DNA from: Petrolisthes cinctipes | Taxonomy: Eukaryota > Arthropoda > Malacostraca > Decapoda > Porcellanidae | Reading direction: 5' to 3' | Length of the DNA stretch: 64,000 nucleotides | Assembly: GCA_033782935.1 (NCBI GenBank) | Contig: JAWQEG010000490.1 | Coordinates: 1,828,001-1,892,000 of the forward strand | Shown: piece after piece, positions 14,000 through 26,600 of the stretch | Layout: every line of letters begins with the position of its first letter | Position numbering within the stretch: the first letter of the stretch is position 1 | The notes under the pieces: model-generated | Seen by the model: the letters and a program-made list of their open reading frames with translations, nothing else | Told to the model about the DNA's origin: nothing | The model's database searches: none | Translations under genes and position numbers: made by a program

Positions 14000-16360
14000 A
14001 TATCGAATTTTCGGGTGTTTTGGGACTGAATTTGAGATATCGATTTTTTTACACCTAAAATGTCGATTTTTAGCATGTTTTTAGCCTATATTTTGAAAAT
14101 ATTATAGCACTGTGTAGGCATATACAGATTGCTTCTGGGACCCCAAAATATTGAATTTTCGGGTGTTTTGAGCCTGAATTTGAGATATAAACGGGTACTG
14201 AAGATGCATGCACATATCGACTTTTGTGCACCTAAAAGATCGATTTTCAGTATGTTTTGAGCATGTATTTTGAAAATACTCTAACACGGAGTAGGCATGT
14301 ACAGATCGCTTCTGGGACCCCTAAATATCGAATTTTCGGGTGTTTTGGGACTGAATTTGAGATATCGACTTTTTGGCACCTAAAAGATCGATTTTTAGCA
14401 TGTTTTTAGCCTATATTTTGAAAATATTCTAGCACTGAGTAGGCATGTACAGATTGCTTCTGGGACCCCAAAATATTGAATTTTCGGGTGTTTTGAGCCT
14501 GAATTTGAGATATAAACGGGTACAGAAGATACATATTGACTTTGGGCACCAAAAATATCGATTTTCAGCATGTTTTGGGCCTGAATTTTGAAAATACTCT
14601 AACACGGAGTAGGCATGTACAGATCGCTTCTGGGACCCCAAAATATCGAATTTTCGGGTGTTTAGGGCCAGAATTTGAGATATAAACGGGTACAGAAGAT
14701 GCATGCACATATCGACTTTTGGGCACCTAAAAGATCGATTTTCAGTATGTTTTTGGCCTGTATTTTGAAAATACTCTAACACGGAGTAGGCATGTACAGA
14801 TACCTTCTGGGACCTCTAAATATCGAATTTTCGGGTGTTTTGGGACTGAATTTAAGATATCGATTTTTTGGCACCTAAAATGTCGATTTTTAGCATGTTT
14901 TTAGCCTATATTTTGAAAATATTCTAGCACTGTGTAGGCATGTACAGATTGCTTCTGGGACCCCAAAATATTGAATTTTCGGGTGTTTTGAGCCTGAATT
15001 TGAGATATAAACGGGTACAGAAGATACATGCACATATTGACTTTTGGCACCTAAAAGATCGATTTTTAGCATGTTTTTAGCCTATATTTTGAAAATACTC
15101 TAACACGGAGTAGGCATGTACAGATCGCTTCTGGGACCCCAAAATATCGAATTTTCGGGTGTTTAGGGCCAGAATTTGAGATATAAACGGGTACAGAAGA
15201 TGCATGCACATATCGACTTTTGGGCACCTAAAAGATCGATTTTCAGTATGTTTTTGGCCTGTATTTTGAAAATACTCTAACACGGAGTAGGCATGTACAG
15301 ATACCTTCTGGGACCTCTAAATATCGAATTTTCGGGTGTTTTGGGACTGAATTTGAGATATCGATTTTTTTACACCTAAAATGTCGATTTTTAGCATGTT
15401 TTTAGCCTATATTTTGAAAATATTATAGCACTGTGTAGGCATATACAGATTGCTTCTGGGACCCCAAAATATTGAATTTTCGGGTGTTTTGAGCCTGAAT
15501 TTGAGATATAAACGGGTACTGAAGATGCATGCACATATCGACTTTTGTGCACCTAAAAGATCGATTTTCAGTATGTTTTGAGCATGTATTTTGAAAATAC
15601 TCTAACACGGAGTAGGCATGTACAGATCGCTTCTGGGACCCCTAAATATCGAATTTTCGGGTGTTTTGGGACTGAATTTGAGATATCGACTTTTTGGCAC
15701 CTAAAAGATCGATTTTTAGCATGTTTTTAGCCTATATTTTGAAAATATTCTAGCACTGAGTAGGCATGTACAGATTGCTTCTGGGACCCCAAAATATTGA
15801 ATTTTCGGGTGTTTTGAGCCTGAATTTGAGATATAAACGGGTACAGAAGATACATATTGACTTTGGGCACCAAAAATATCGATTTTCAGCATGTTTTGGG
15901 CCTGAATTTTGAAAATACTCTAACACGGAGTAGGCATGTACAGATCGCTTCTGGGACCCCAAAATATCGAATTTTCGGGTGTTTAGGGCCAGAATTTGAG
16001 ATATAAACGGGTACAGAAGATGCATGCACATATCGACTTTTGGGCACCTAAAAGATCGATTTTCAGTATGTTTTTGGCCTGTATTTTGAAAATACTCTAA
16101 CACGGAGTAGGCATGTACAGATACCTTCTGGGACCTCTAAATATCGAATTTTCGGGTGTTTTGGGACTGAATTTAAGATATCGATTTTTTGGCACCTAAA
16201 ATGTCGATTTTTAGCATGTTTTTAGCCTATATTTTGAAAATATTCTAGCACTGTGTAGGCATGTACAGATTGCTTCTGGGACCCCAAAATATTGAATTTT
16301 CGGGTGTTTTGAGCCTGAATTTGAGATATAAACGGGTACAGAAGATACATGCACATATTG
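14000..16360. repeat. Tandem duplication, shift 1321 bp
   Basis: The unit series 325+495 followed by 501 bp is repeated. Shared private variants are TTTTTTTACACC (about 14047 and 15368), GGCATATACAG (14118 and 15439) and TATTATAGCACTG (14100 and 15421). The copies diverge upstream (GGGAACTCT at 13990 versus GGGACCTCT at 15311) and downstream (near 15045 versus 16366). Confidence 0.82.
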
Positions 16361-19351
16361 ACTTTGGGCACCTAAAAGATCGATTTTTAGCATGTTTTTA
16401 GCCTATATTTTGAAAATATTCTAGCACTGAGTAGGCATGTACAGATTGCTTCTGGGACCCCAAAATATTGAATTTTCGGGTGTTTTGAACCTGAATTTGA
16501 GATATAAACGGGTACAGAAGATACATGCACATATTGACTTTGGGCATCTAAAATATCGATTTTCAGCATGTTTTGGGCCTGTATTTTGAAAATACTCTAA
16601 CACTGAGTAGGCATGTACAGATTGCTTCTGGGACCCCAAAATATTGAATTTTCGGGTGTTTTGAGCCTGAATTTGAGATATAAACGGGTACTGAAGATGC
16701 ATACACATATCGACTTTTGTGCACCTAAAAGATCGATTTTCAGTATGTTTTGAGCATGTATTTTGAAAATACTCTAACAAGGAGTAGGCATGTACAGATC
16801 GCTTCTGGGACCCCTAAATATCGAATTTTCGGGTGTTTTGGGACTGAATTTGAGATATCGACTTTTTGGCACCTAAAAGATCGATTTTTAGCATGTTTTT
16901 AGCCTATATTTTGAAAATATTCTAGCACTGAGTAGGCATGTACAGATTGCTTCTGGGACCCCAAAATATTGAATTTTCGGGTGTTTTGAGCCTGAATTTG
17001 AGATATAAACGGGTACAGAAGATACATGCACATATTGACTTTGGGCACCAAAAATATCGATTTTCAGCATGTTTTGGGCCTGAATTTTGAAAATACTCTA
17101 ACACGGAGTAGGCATGTACAGATCGCTTCTGGGACCCAAAAATATCGAATTTTCGGGTGTTTAGGGCCAGAATTTGAGATATAAACGGGTACAGAAGATG
17201 CATGCACATATCGACTTTTGGGCACCTAAAATATCGATTTTCAGTATGTTTTTGGCCTGTATTTTGAAAATACTCTAACACGGAGTAGGCATGTACAGAT
17301 ACCTTCTGGGACCTCTAAATATCGAATATTCGGGTGTTTTGGGACTGAATTTGAGATATCGATTTTTTTACACCTAAAATGTCGATTTTTAGCATGTTTT
17401 TAGCCTATATTTTGAAAATATTATAGCACTGTGTAGGCATGTACAGATTGCTTCTGGGACCCAAAATATTGATTTTTCGGGTGTTTTGAGCCTGAATTTG
17501 AGATATAAACGGGTACAGAAAATACATGCACATATTGACTTTGGGCATCTAAAATATCGATTTTCAGCATGTTTTGGGCCTGTATTTTGAAAATACTCTA
17601 ACACTGAGTAGGCATGTACAGATTGCTTCTGGGACCCCAAAATATTGAATTTTCGGGTGTTTTGAGCCTGAATTTGAGATATAAACGGGTACTGAAGATG
17701 CATGCACATATCGACTTTTGTGCACCTAAAAGATCGATTTTCAGTATGTTTTGAGCATGTATTTTGAAAATACTCTAACACGGAGTAGGCATGTACAGAT
17801 CGCTTCTGGGACCCCTAAATATCGAATTTTCGGGTGTTTTGGGACTGAATTTGAGATATCGACTTTTTGGCACCTAAAAGATCGATTTTTAGCATGTTTT
17901 TAGCCTATATTTTGAAAATATTCTAGCACTGAGTAGGCATGTACAGATTGCTTCTGGGACCCCAAAATATTGAATTTTCGGGTGTTTTGAGCCTGAATTT
18001 GAGATATAAACGGGTACAGAAGATACATATTGACTTTGGGCACCAAAAATATCGATTTTCAGCATGTTTTGGGCCTGAATTTTGAAAACACTCTAACACG
18101 GAGTAGGCATGTACAGATCGCTTCTGGGACCCCAAAATATCGAATTTTCGGGTGTTTAGGGCCAGAATTTGAGATATAAACGGGTACAGAAGATGCATGC
18201 ACATATCGACTTTTGGGCACCTAAAAGATCGATTTTCAGTATGTTTTTGGCCTGTATTTTGAAAATACTCTAACACGGAGTAGGCATGTACAGATACCTT
18301 CTGGGACCTCTAAATATCGAATTTTCGGGTGTTTTGGGACTGAATTTAAGATATCGATTTTTTGGCACCTAAAATGTCGATTTTTAGCATGTTTTTAGCC
18401 TATATTTTGAAAATATTCTAGCACTGTGTAGGCATGTACAGATTGCTTCTGGGACCCCAAAATATTGAATTTTCGGGTGTTTTGAGCCTGAATTTGAGAT
18501 ATAAACGGGTACAGAAGATACATGCACATATTGACTTTGGGCACCTAAAAGATCGATTTTTAGCATGTTTTTAGCCTATATTTTGAAAATATTCTAGCAC
18601 TGAGTAGGCATGTACAGATTGCTTCTGGGACCCCAAAATATTGAATTTTCGGGTGTTTTGAACCTGAATTTGAGATATAAACGGGTACAGAAGATACATG
18701 CACATATTGACTTTGGGCACCAAAAATATCGATTTTCAGCATGTTTTGGGCCTGAATTTTGAAAATACTCTAACACGGAGTAGGCATGTACAGATCGCTT
18801 CTGGGACCCCAAAATATTGAATTTTCGGGTGTTTTGAGCCTGAATTTGAGATATAAACGGGTACTGAAGATGCATACACATATCGACTTTTGTGCACCTA
18901 AAAGATCGATTTTCAGTATGTTTTGAGCATGTATTTTGAAAATACTCTAACACGGAGTAGGCATGTACAGATCGCTTCTGGGACCCCTAAATATCGAATT
19001 TTCGGGTGTTTTGGGACTGAATTTGAGATATCGACTTTTTGGCACCTAAAAGATCGATTTTTAGCATGTTTTTAGCCTATATTTTGAAAATATTCTAGCA
19101 CTGAGTAGGCATGTACAGATTGCTTCTGGGACCCCAAAATATTGAATTTTCGGGTGTTTTGAGCCTGAATTTGAGATATAAACGGGTACAGAAGATACAT
19201 GCACATATTGACTTTGGGCACCTAAAAGATCGATTTTTAGCATGTTTTTAGCCTATATTTTGAAAATATTCTAGCACTGAGTAGGCATGTACAGATTGCT
19301 TCTGGGACCCCAAAATATTGAATTTTCGGGTGTTTTGAACCTGAATTTGAG

Positions 19352-19376
19352 ATGTAAACGGGTACATATTGACTTT
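19352..19376. repeat. 15 bp deletion in M1
   Basis: In the second M1 of the unit starting at 19062, GGGTACATATTGAC replaces the longer usual sequence, with 15 bases lost between two ACA triplets. The same monomer has GATGTAAACG where others have GATATAAACG. I saw this deletion once. Confidence 0.85.
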
Positions 19377-20548
19377 GGGCACCAAAAATATCGATTTTCA
19401 GCATGTTTTGGGCCTGAATTTTGAAAATACTCTAACACGGAGTAGGCATGTACAGATCGCTTCTGGGACCCCAAAATATTGAATTTTCGGGTGTTTTGAG
19501 CCTGAATTTGAGATATAAACGGGTACTGAAGATGCATACACATATCGACTTTTGTGCACCTAAAAGATCGATTTTCAGTATGTTTTGAGCATGTATTTTG
19601 AAAATACTCTAACACGGAGTAGGCATGTACAGATCGCTTCTGGGACCCCTAAATATCGAATTTTCGGGTGTTTTGGGACTGAATTTGAGATATCGACTTT
19701 TTGGCACCTAAAAGATCGATTTTTAGCATGTTTTTAGCCTATATTTTGAAAATATTCTAGCACTGAGTAGGCATGTACAGATTGCTTCTGGGACCCCAAA
19801 ATATTGAATTTTCGGGTGTTTTGAGCCTGAATTTGAGATATAAACGGGTACAGAAGATACATGCACATATTGACTTTGGGCACCAAAAATATCGATTTTC
19901 AGCATGTTTTGGGCCTGAATTTTGAAAATACTCCAACACGGAGTAGGCATGTACAGATCGCTTCTGAGACCCCAAAATATCGAATTTTCGGGTGTTTTGG
20001 GACTGAATTTGAGATATCGACTTTTTGGCACCTAAAAGATCGATTTTTAGCATGTTTTTAGCCTATATTTTGAAAATATTCTAGCACTGAGTAGGCATGT
20101 ACAGATTGCTTCTGGGACCCCAAAATATTGAATTTTCGGGTGTTTTGAGCCTGAATTTGAGATATAAACGGGTACAGAAGATACATGCACATATTGACTT
20201 TGGGCATGTAAAATATCGATTTTCAGCATGTTTTGGGCCTGTATTTTGAAAATACTCTAACACTGAGTAGGCATGTACAGATTGCTTCTGGGACCCCAAA
20301 ATATTGAATTTTCGGGTGTTTTGAGCCTGAATTTGAGATATAAACGGGTACTGAAGATGCATACACATATCGACTTTTGTGCACCTAAAAGATCGATTTT
20401 CAGTATGTTTTGAGCATGTATTTTGAAAATACTCTAACACGGAGTAGGCATGTACAGATAGCTTCTGGGACCCCTAAATATCGAATTTTCGGGTGTTTTG
20501 GGACTGAATTTGAGATATCGACTTTTTGGCACCTAAAAGATCGATTTT

Positions 20549-20862
20549 TAGCATGTTTTTAGCCTATATTTTGAAAATATTCTAGCACTGAGTAGGCATG
20601 TACAGATTGCTACAGGGACCCCAAAATATTGAATTTTCGGGTGTTTTGAGCCTGAATTTGAGATATAAACGGGTACAGAAGATGCATGCACATATCGACT
20701 TTTGGGCACCTAAAAGATCGATTTTCAGTATGTATTTTGAAAATACTCTAACACGGAGTAGGCATGTACAGATACCTTCTGGGACCTCTAAATATCGAAT
20801 TTTCGGGTGTTTTGGGACTGAATTTGAGATATCGATTTTTTGACACCTAAAATGTCGATTTT
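20549..20862. repeat. Shortest unit, 314 bp dimer with deleted M3 start
   Basis: An M1/M2P chimera of 177 bp (20549-20725) is followed by a 137 bp M3P (20726-20862). The M3 reads CAGTATGTATTTTGAAAATAC, so 11 bp between CAGTATG and TATTTTG are missing compared with other M3P copies. The first monomer has GCTACAGGGACCCC, also unusual. Confidence 0.85.
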
Positions 20863-23649
20863 TAGCATGTTTTTAGCCTATATTTTGAAAATATTCTAGC
20901 ACTGTGTAGGCATGTACAGATTGCTTCTGGGACCCAAAATATTGAATTTTCGGGTGTTTTGAGCCTGAATTTGAGATATAAACGGGTACAGAAAATACAT
21001 GCACATATTGACTTTGGGCATCTAAAATATCGATTTTCAGCATGTTTTGGGCCTGTATTTTGAAAATACTCTAACACTGAGTAGGCATGTACAGATTGCT
21101 TCTGGGACTCCAAAATATTGAATTTTCGGGTGTTTTGAGCCTGAATTTGAGATATAAACGGGTACTGAAGATGCATGCACATATCGACTTTTGTGCACCT
21201 AAAAGATCGATTTTCAGTATGTTTTGAGCATGTATTTTGAAAATACTCTAACACGGAGTAGGCATGTACAGATCGCTTCTGGGACCCCTAAATATCGAAT
21301 TTTCGGGTGTTTTGGGACTGAATTTGAGATATCGATTTTTTGGCACCTAAAAGATCGATTTTTAGCATGTTTTTAGCCTATATTTTGAAAATATTCTAGC
21401 ACTGAGTAGGCATGTACAGATTGCTACTGGGACCCAAAATATTGAATTTTCAGGTGTTTTAAGCCTGAATTTGAGATATAAACGGGTACAGAAAATACAT
21501 GCACATATTGACTTTGGGCATCTAAAATATCGATTTTCAGCATGTTTTTGGCCTGTATTTTGAAAATACTCTAACACTGAGTAGGCATGTACAGATTGCT
21601 TCTGGGACCCCAAAATATTGAATTTTCGGGTGTTTTGAGCCTGAATTTGAGATATAAACGGGTACTGAAGATGCATGCACATATAGACTTTTGTGCACCT
21701 AAAAGATCGATTTTCAGTATGTTTTGAGCATGTATTTTGAAAATACTCTAACACGGAGTAGGCATGTACAGATCGCTTCTGGGACCCCTAAATATCGAAT
21801 TTTCGGGTGTTTTGGGACTGAATTTGAGATATCGACTTTTTGGCACCTAAAAGATCGATTTTTAGCATGTTTTTAGCCTATATTTTGAAAATATTCTAGC
21901 ACTGAGTAGGCATGTACAGATTGCTTCTGGGACCCCAAAATATTGAATTTTCGGGTGTTTTGAGCCTGAATTTGAGATATAAACGGGTACAGAAGATACA
22001 TGCACATATTGACTTTGGGCACCAAAAATATCGATTTTCAGCATGTTTTGGGATTGAATTTTGAAAATACTCTAACACGGAGTAGGCATGTACAGATCGC
22101 TTCTGGGACCCCAAAATATCGAATTTTCGGGTGTTTAGGGCCAGAATTTGAGATATAAACGGGTACAGAAGATGCATGCACATATCGACTTTTGGGCACC
22201 TAAAAGATCGATTTTCAGTATGTTTTTGGCCTGTATTTTGAAAATACTCTAACACGGAGTAGGCATGTACAGATACCTTCTGGGACCTCTAAATATCGAA
22301 TTTTCGGGTGTTTTGGGACTGAATTTGAGATATCGATTTTTTGGCACCTAAAATGTCGATTTTTAGCATGTTTTTAGCCTATATTTTGAAAATATTCTAG
22401 CACTGTGTAGGCATGTACAGATTGCTTCTGGGACCCCAAAATATTGAATTTTCGGGTGTTTTGAGCCTGAATTTGAGATATAAACGGGTACAGAAGATAC
22501 ATGCACATATTGACTTTGGGCACCTAAAAGATCGATTTTTAGCATGTTTTTAGCCTATATTTTGAAAATATTCTAGCACTGAGTAGGCATGTACAGATCG
22601 CTTCTGGGACCCCAAAATATTGAATTTTCGGGTGTTTTGAGCCTGAATTTGAGATATAAACGGGTACAGAAGATACATGCACATATTGACTTTGGGCACC
22701 AAAAATATCGATTTTCAGCATGTTTTGGGCCTGAATTTTGAAAATACTCTAACACGGAGTAGGCATGTACAGATCGCTTCTGGGACCCCAAAATATCGAA
22801 TTTTCGGGTGTTTAGGGCCAGAATTTGAGATATAAACGGGTACAGAAGATGCATGCACATATCGACTTTTGGGCACCTAAAAGATCGATTTTCAGTATGT
22901 TTTTGGCCTGTATTTTGAAAATACTCTAACACGGAGTAGGCATGTACAGATACCTTCTGGGACCTCTAAATATCGAATTTTCGGGTGTTTTGGGACTGAA
23001 TTTGAGATATCGACTTTTTGGCACCTAAAATGTCGATTTTTAGCATGTTTTTAGCCTATATTTTGAAAATATTCTAGCACTGTATAGGCATGTATAGATT
23101 GCTTCTGGGACCCCAAAATATTGATTTTTCGGGTGTTTTGAGCCTGAATTTGAGATATAAACGGGTACAGAAGATACATGCATATATTGACTTTGGGCAT
23201 CTAAAATATCGATTTTCAGCATGTTTTGGGCCTGTATTTCGAAAATACTCTAACACTGAGTAGGCATGTACAGATTGCTTCTGGGACCCCAAAATATTGA
23301 ATTTTCGGGTGTTTTGAGCCTGAATTTGAGATATAAACGGGTACTGAAGATGCATGCACATATCGACTTTTGTGCACCTAAAAGATCGATTTTCAGTATG
23401 TTTTGAGCATGTATTTTGAAAATACTCTAACACGGAGTAGGCATGTACAGATCGCTTCTGGGACCCCTAAATATCGAATTTTCGGGTGTTTTGGGACTGA
23501 ATTTGAGATATCGACTTTTTGGCACCTAAAAGATCGATTTTTATCATGTTTTTAGCCTATATTTTGAAAATATTCTAGCACTGAGTAGGCATGTACAGAT
23601 TGCTTCTGGGACCCCAAAATATTGAATTTTCAGGTGTTTTGAGCCTGAA

Positions 23650-26600
23650 TTTGAGATATAAACGGGTACAGAAGATACATGCACATATTGACTTTGGGCA
23701 CCAAAAATATCGATTTTCAGCATGTTTTGGGCCTGAATTTTGAAAATACTCTAACACTGAGTAGGCATGTACAGATTGCTTCTGGGACCCCAAAATATTG
23801 AATTTTCGGGTGTTTTGAGCCTGAATTTGAGATATAAACGGGTATTGAAGATGCATGCACATATCGACTTTTGTGCACCTAAAAGATCGATTTTCAGTAT
23901 GTTTTGAGCATGTATTTTGAAAATACTCTAACACAGAGTAGGCATGTACAGATCGCTTCTGGGACCCCAAAATATCGAATTTTCGGGTGTTTAGGGCCAG
24001 AATTTGAGATATAAACGGGTACAGAAGATGCATGCACATATCGACTTTTGGGCACCTAAAAGATCGATTTTCAGTATGTTTTTGGCCTGTATTTTGAAAA
24101 TACTCTAACACGGAGTAGGCATGTACAGATACCTTCTGGGACCTCTAAATATCGAATTTTCGGGTGTTTTGGGACTGAATTTGAGATATCGATTTTTTGG
24201 CACCTAAAATGTCGATTTTTAGCATGTTTTTAGCCTATATTTTGAAAATATTCTAGCACTGTGTAGGCATGTACAGATTGCTTCTGTGACCCCAAAATAT
24301 TGAATTTTCGGGTGTTTTGAGCCTGAATTTGAGATATAAACGGGTACAGAAGATACATGCACATATCGACTTTTGGGCACCTAAAAGATCGATTTTCAGT
24401 ATGTTTTTGGCCTGTATTTTGAAAATACTCTATCACGGAGTAGGCATGTACAGATACCTTCTGGGACCTCTAAATATCGAATTTTCGGGTGTTTTGGGAC
24501 TGAATTTGAGATATCGATTTTTTGGCACCTAAAATGTCGAGTTTTAGCATGTTTTTAGCCTATATTTTGAAAATATTCTAGCACTGTGTAGGCATGTACA
24601 GATTGCTTCTGGGACCCCAAAATATTGAATTTTCGGGTGTTTTGAGCCTGAATTTGAGATATAAACGGGTACAGAAGATACATGCACATATTGACTTTGG
24701 GCATCTAAAATATCGATTTTCAGCATGTTTTGGGCCTGTATTTTGAAAATACTCTAACACTGAGTAGGCATGTACAGATTGCTTCTGGGACCCCAAAATA
24801 TTGAATTTTCGGGTGTTTTGAGCCTGAATTTGAGATATAAACGGGTACTGAAGATGCATGCACATATCGACTTTTGTGCACCTAAAAGATCGATTTTCAG
24901 TATGTTTTGAGCATGTATTTTGAAAATACTCTAACACGGAGTAGGCATGTACAGATCGCTTCTGGGACCCCTAAATATCGAATTTTCGGGTGTTTTGGGA
25001 CTGAATTTGAGATATAAACGGGTACAGAAGATGCATGCACATATCGACTTTTGGGCACCTAAAAGATCGATTTTCAGTATGTTTTTGGCCTGTATTTTGA
25101 AAATACTCTAACACGGAGTAGGCATGTACAGATACCTTCTGGGACCTCTAAATATCGAATATTCGGGTGTTTTGGGACTGAATTTGAGATATCGATTTTT
25201 TGGCACCTAAAATGTCGATTTTTAGCATGTTTTTAGCCTATATTTTGAAAATATTCTAGCACTGTGTAGGCATGTACAGATTGCTTCAGGGACCCCAAAA
25301 TATTGAATTTTCGGGTGTTTTGAGCCTGAATTTGAGATATAAACGGGTACAGAAGATACATGCACATATTGACTTTGGGCACCAAAAATATCGATTTTCA
25401 GCATGTTTTGGGCCTGAATTTTGAAAATACTCTAACACGGAGTAGGCATGTACAGATCGCTTCTGGGACCCCAAAATATCGAATTTTCGGGTGTTTAGGG
25501 CCAGAATTTGAGATATAAACGGGTACAGAAGATGCATGCACATATCGACTTTTGGGCACCTAAAAGATCGATTTTCAGTATGTTTTTGGCCTGTATTTTG
25601 AAAATACTCTAACACGGAGTAGGCATGTACAGATACCTTCTGGGACCTCTAAATATCGAATTTTCGGGTGTTTTGGGACTGAATTTGAGATATCGATTTT
25701 TTGGCACCTAAAATGTCGATTTTTAGCATGTTTTTAGCCTATATTTTGAAAATATTCTAGCACTGTGTAGGCATGTACAGATTGCTTCTGGGACCCCAAA
25801 ATATTGAATTTTCGGGTGTTTTGAGCCTGAATTTGAGATATAAACGGGTACAGAAGATACATGCACATATTGACTTTGGGCACCTAAAAGATCGATTTTT
25901 AGCATGTTTTTAGCCTATATTTTGAAAATATTCTAGCACTGAGTAGGCATGTACAGATTGCTTCTGGGACCCCAAAATATTGAATTTTCGGGTGTTTTGA
26001 GCCTGAATTTGAGATATAAACGGGTACAGAAGATACATGCACATATTGACTTTGGGCACCAAAAATATCGATTTTCAGCATGTTTTGGGCCTGAATTTTG
26101 AAAATACTCTAACACTGAGTAGGCATGTACAGATTGCTTCTGGGACCCCAAAATATTGAATTTTCGGGTGTTTTGAGACTGAATTTGAGATATAAACGGG
26201 TATTGAAGATGCATGCACATATCGACTTTTGTGCACCTAAAAGATCGATTTTCAGTATGTTTTGAGCATGTATTTTGAAAATACTCTAACACAGAGTAGG
26301 CATGTACAGATCGCTTCTGGGACCCCAAAATATCGAATTTTCGGGTGTTTAGGGCCAGAATTTGAGATATAAACGGGTACAGAAGATGCATGCACATATC
26401 GACTTTTGGGCACCTAAAAGATCGATTTTCAGTATGTTTTTGGCCTGTATTTTGAAAATACTCTAACACGGAGTAGGCATGTACAGATACCTTCTGGGAC
26501 CTCTAAATATCGAATTTTCGGGTGTTTTGGGACTGAATTTGAGATATCGATTTTTTGGCACCTAAAATGTCGATTTTTAGCATGTTTTTAGCCTATATTT

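Larger units (their letters stand above)
9030..18035. repeat. 6 bp deletion variant (GATACATATTG), seven copies
   Basis: In M1 the usual GATACATGCACATATTG is shortened to GATACATATTG near 9042, 10215, 12389, 13710, 14530, 15851 and 18024. Six bases are lost between two ACAT tetramers. All seven copies lie between 9.0 and 18.1 kb and each is in a 494-496 bp unit; I saw none elsewhere. Confidence 0.9.
8908..20862. repeat. Array block 3: dimers, tetramers and 6 bp deletion variant
   Basis: Units start at 8908 (494 bp), 9402 (677), 10079 (496), 10575 (677), 11252 (325), 11577 (677), 12254 (496), 12750 (325), 13075 (501), 13576 (495), 14071 (325), 14396 (495), 14891 (501), 15392 (325), 15717 (495), 16212 (677), 16889 (501), 17390 (500), 17890 (495), 18385 (677), 19062 (662), 19724 (324), 20048 (501) and 20549 (314). 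Units of 494-496 bp carry the 6 bp deletion GATACATATTG. This is the least regular part of the window, and dimers of 325 bp usually sit between longer units. Confidence 0.9.
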
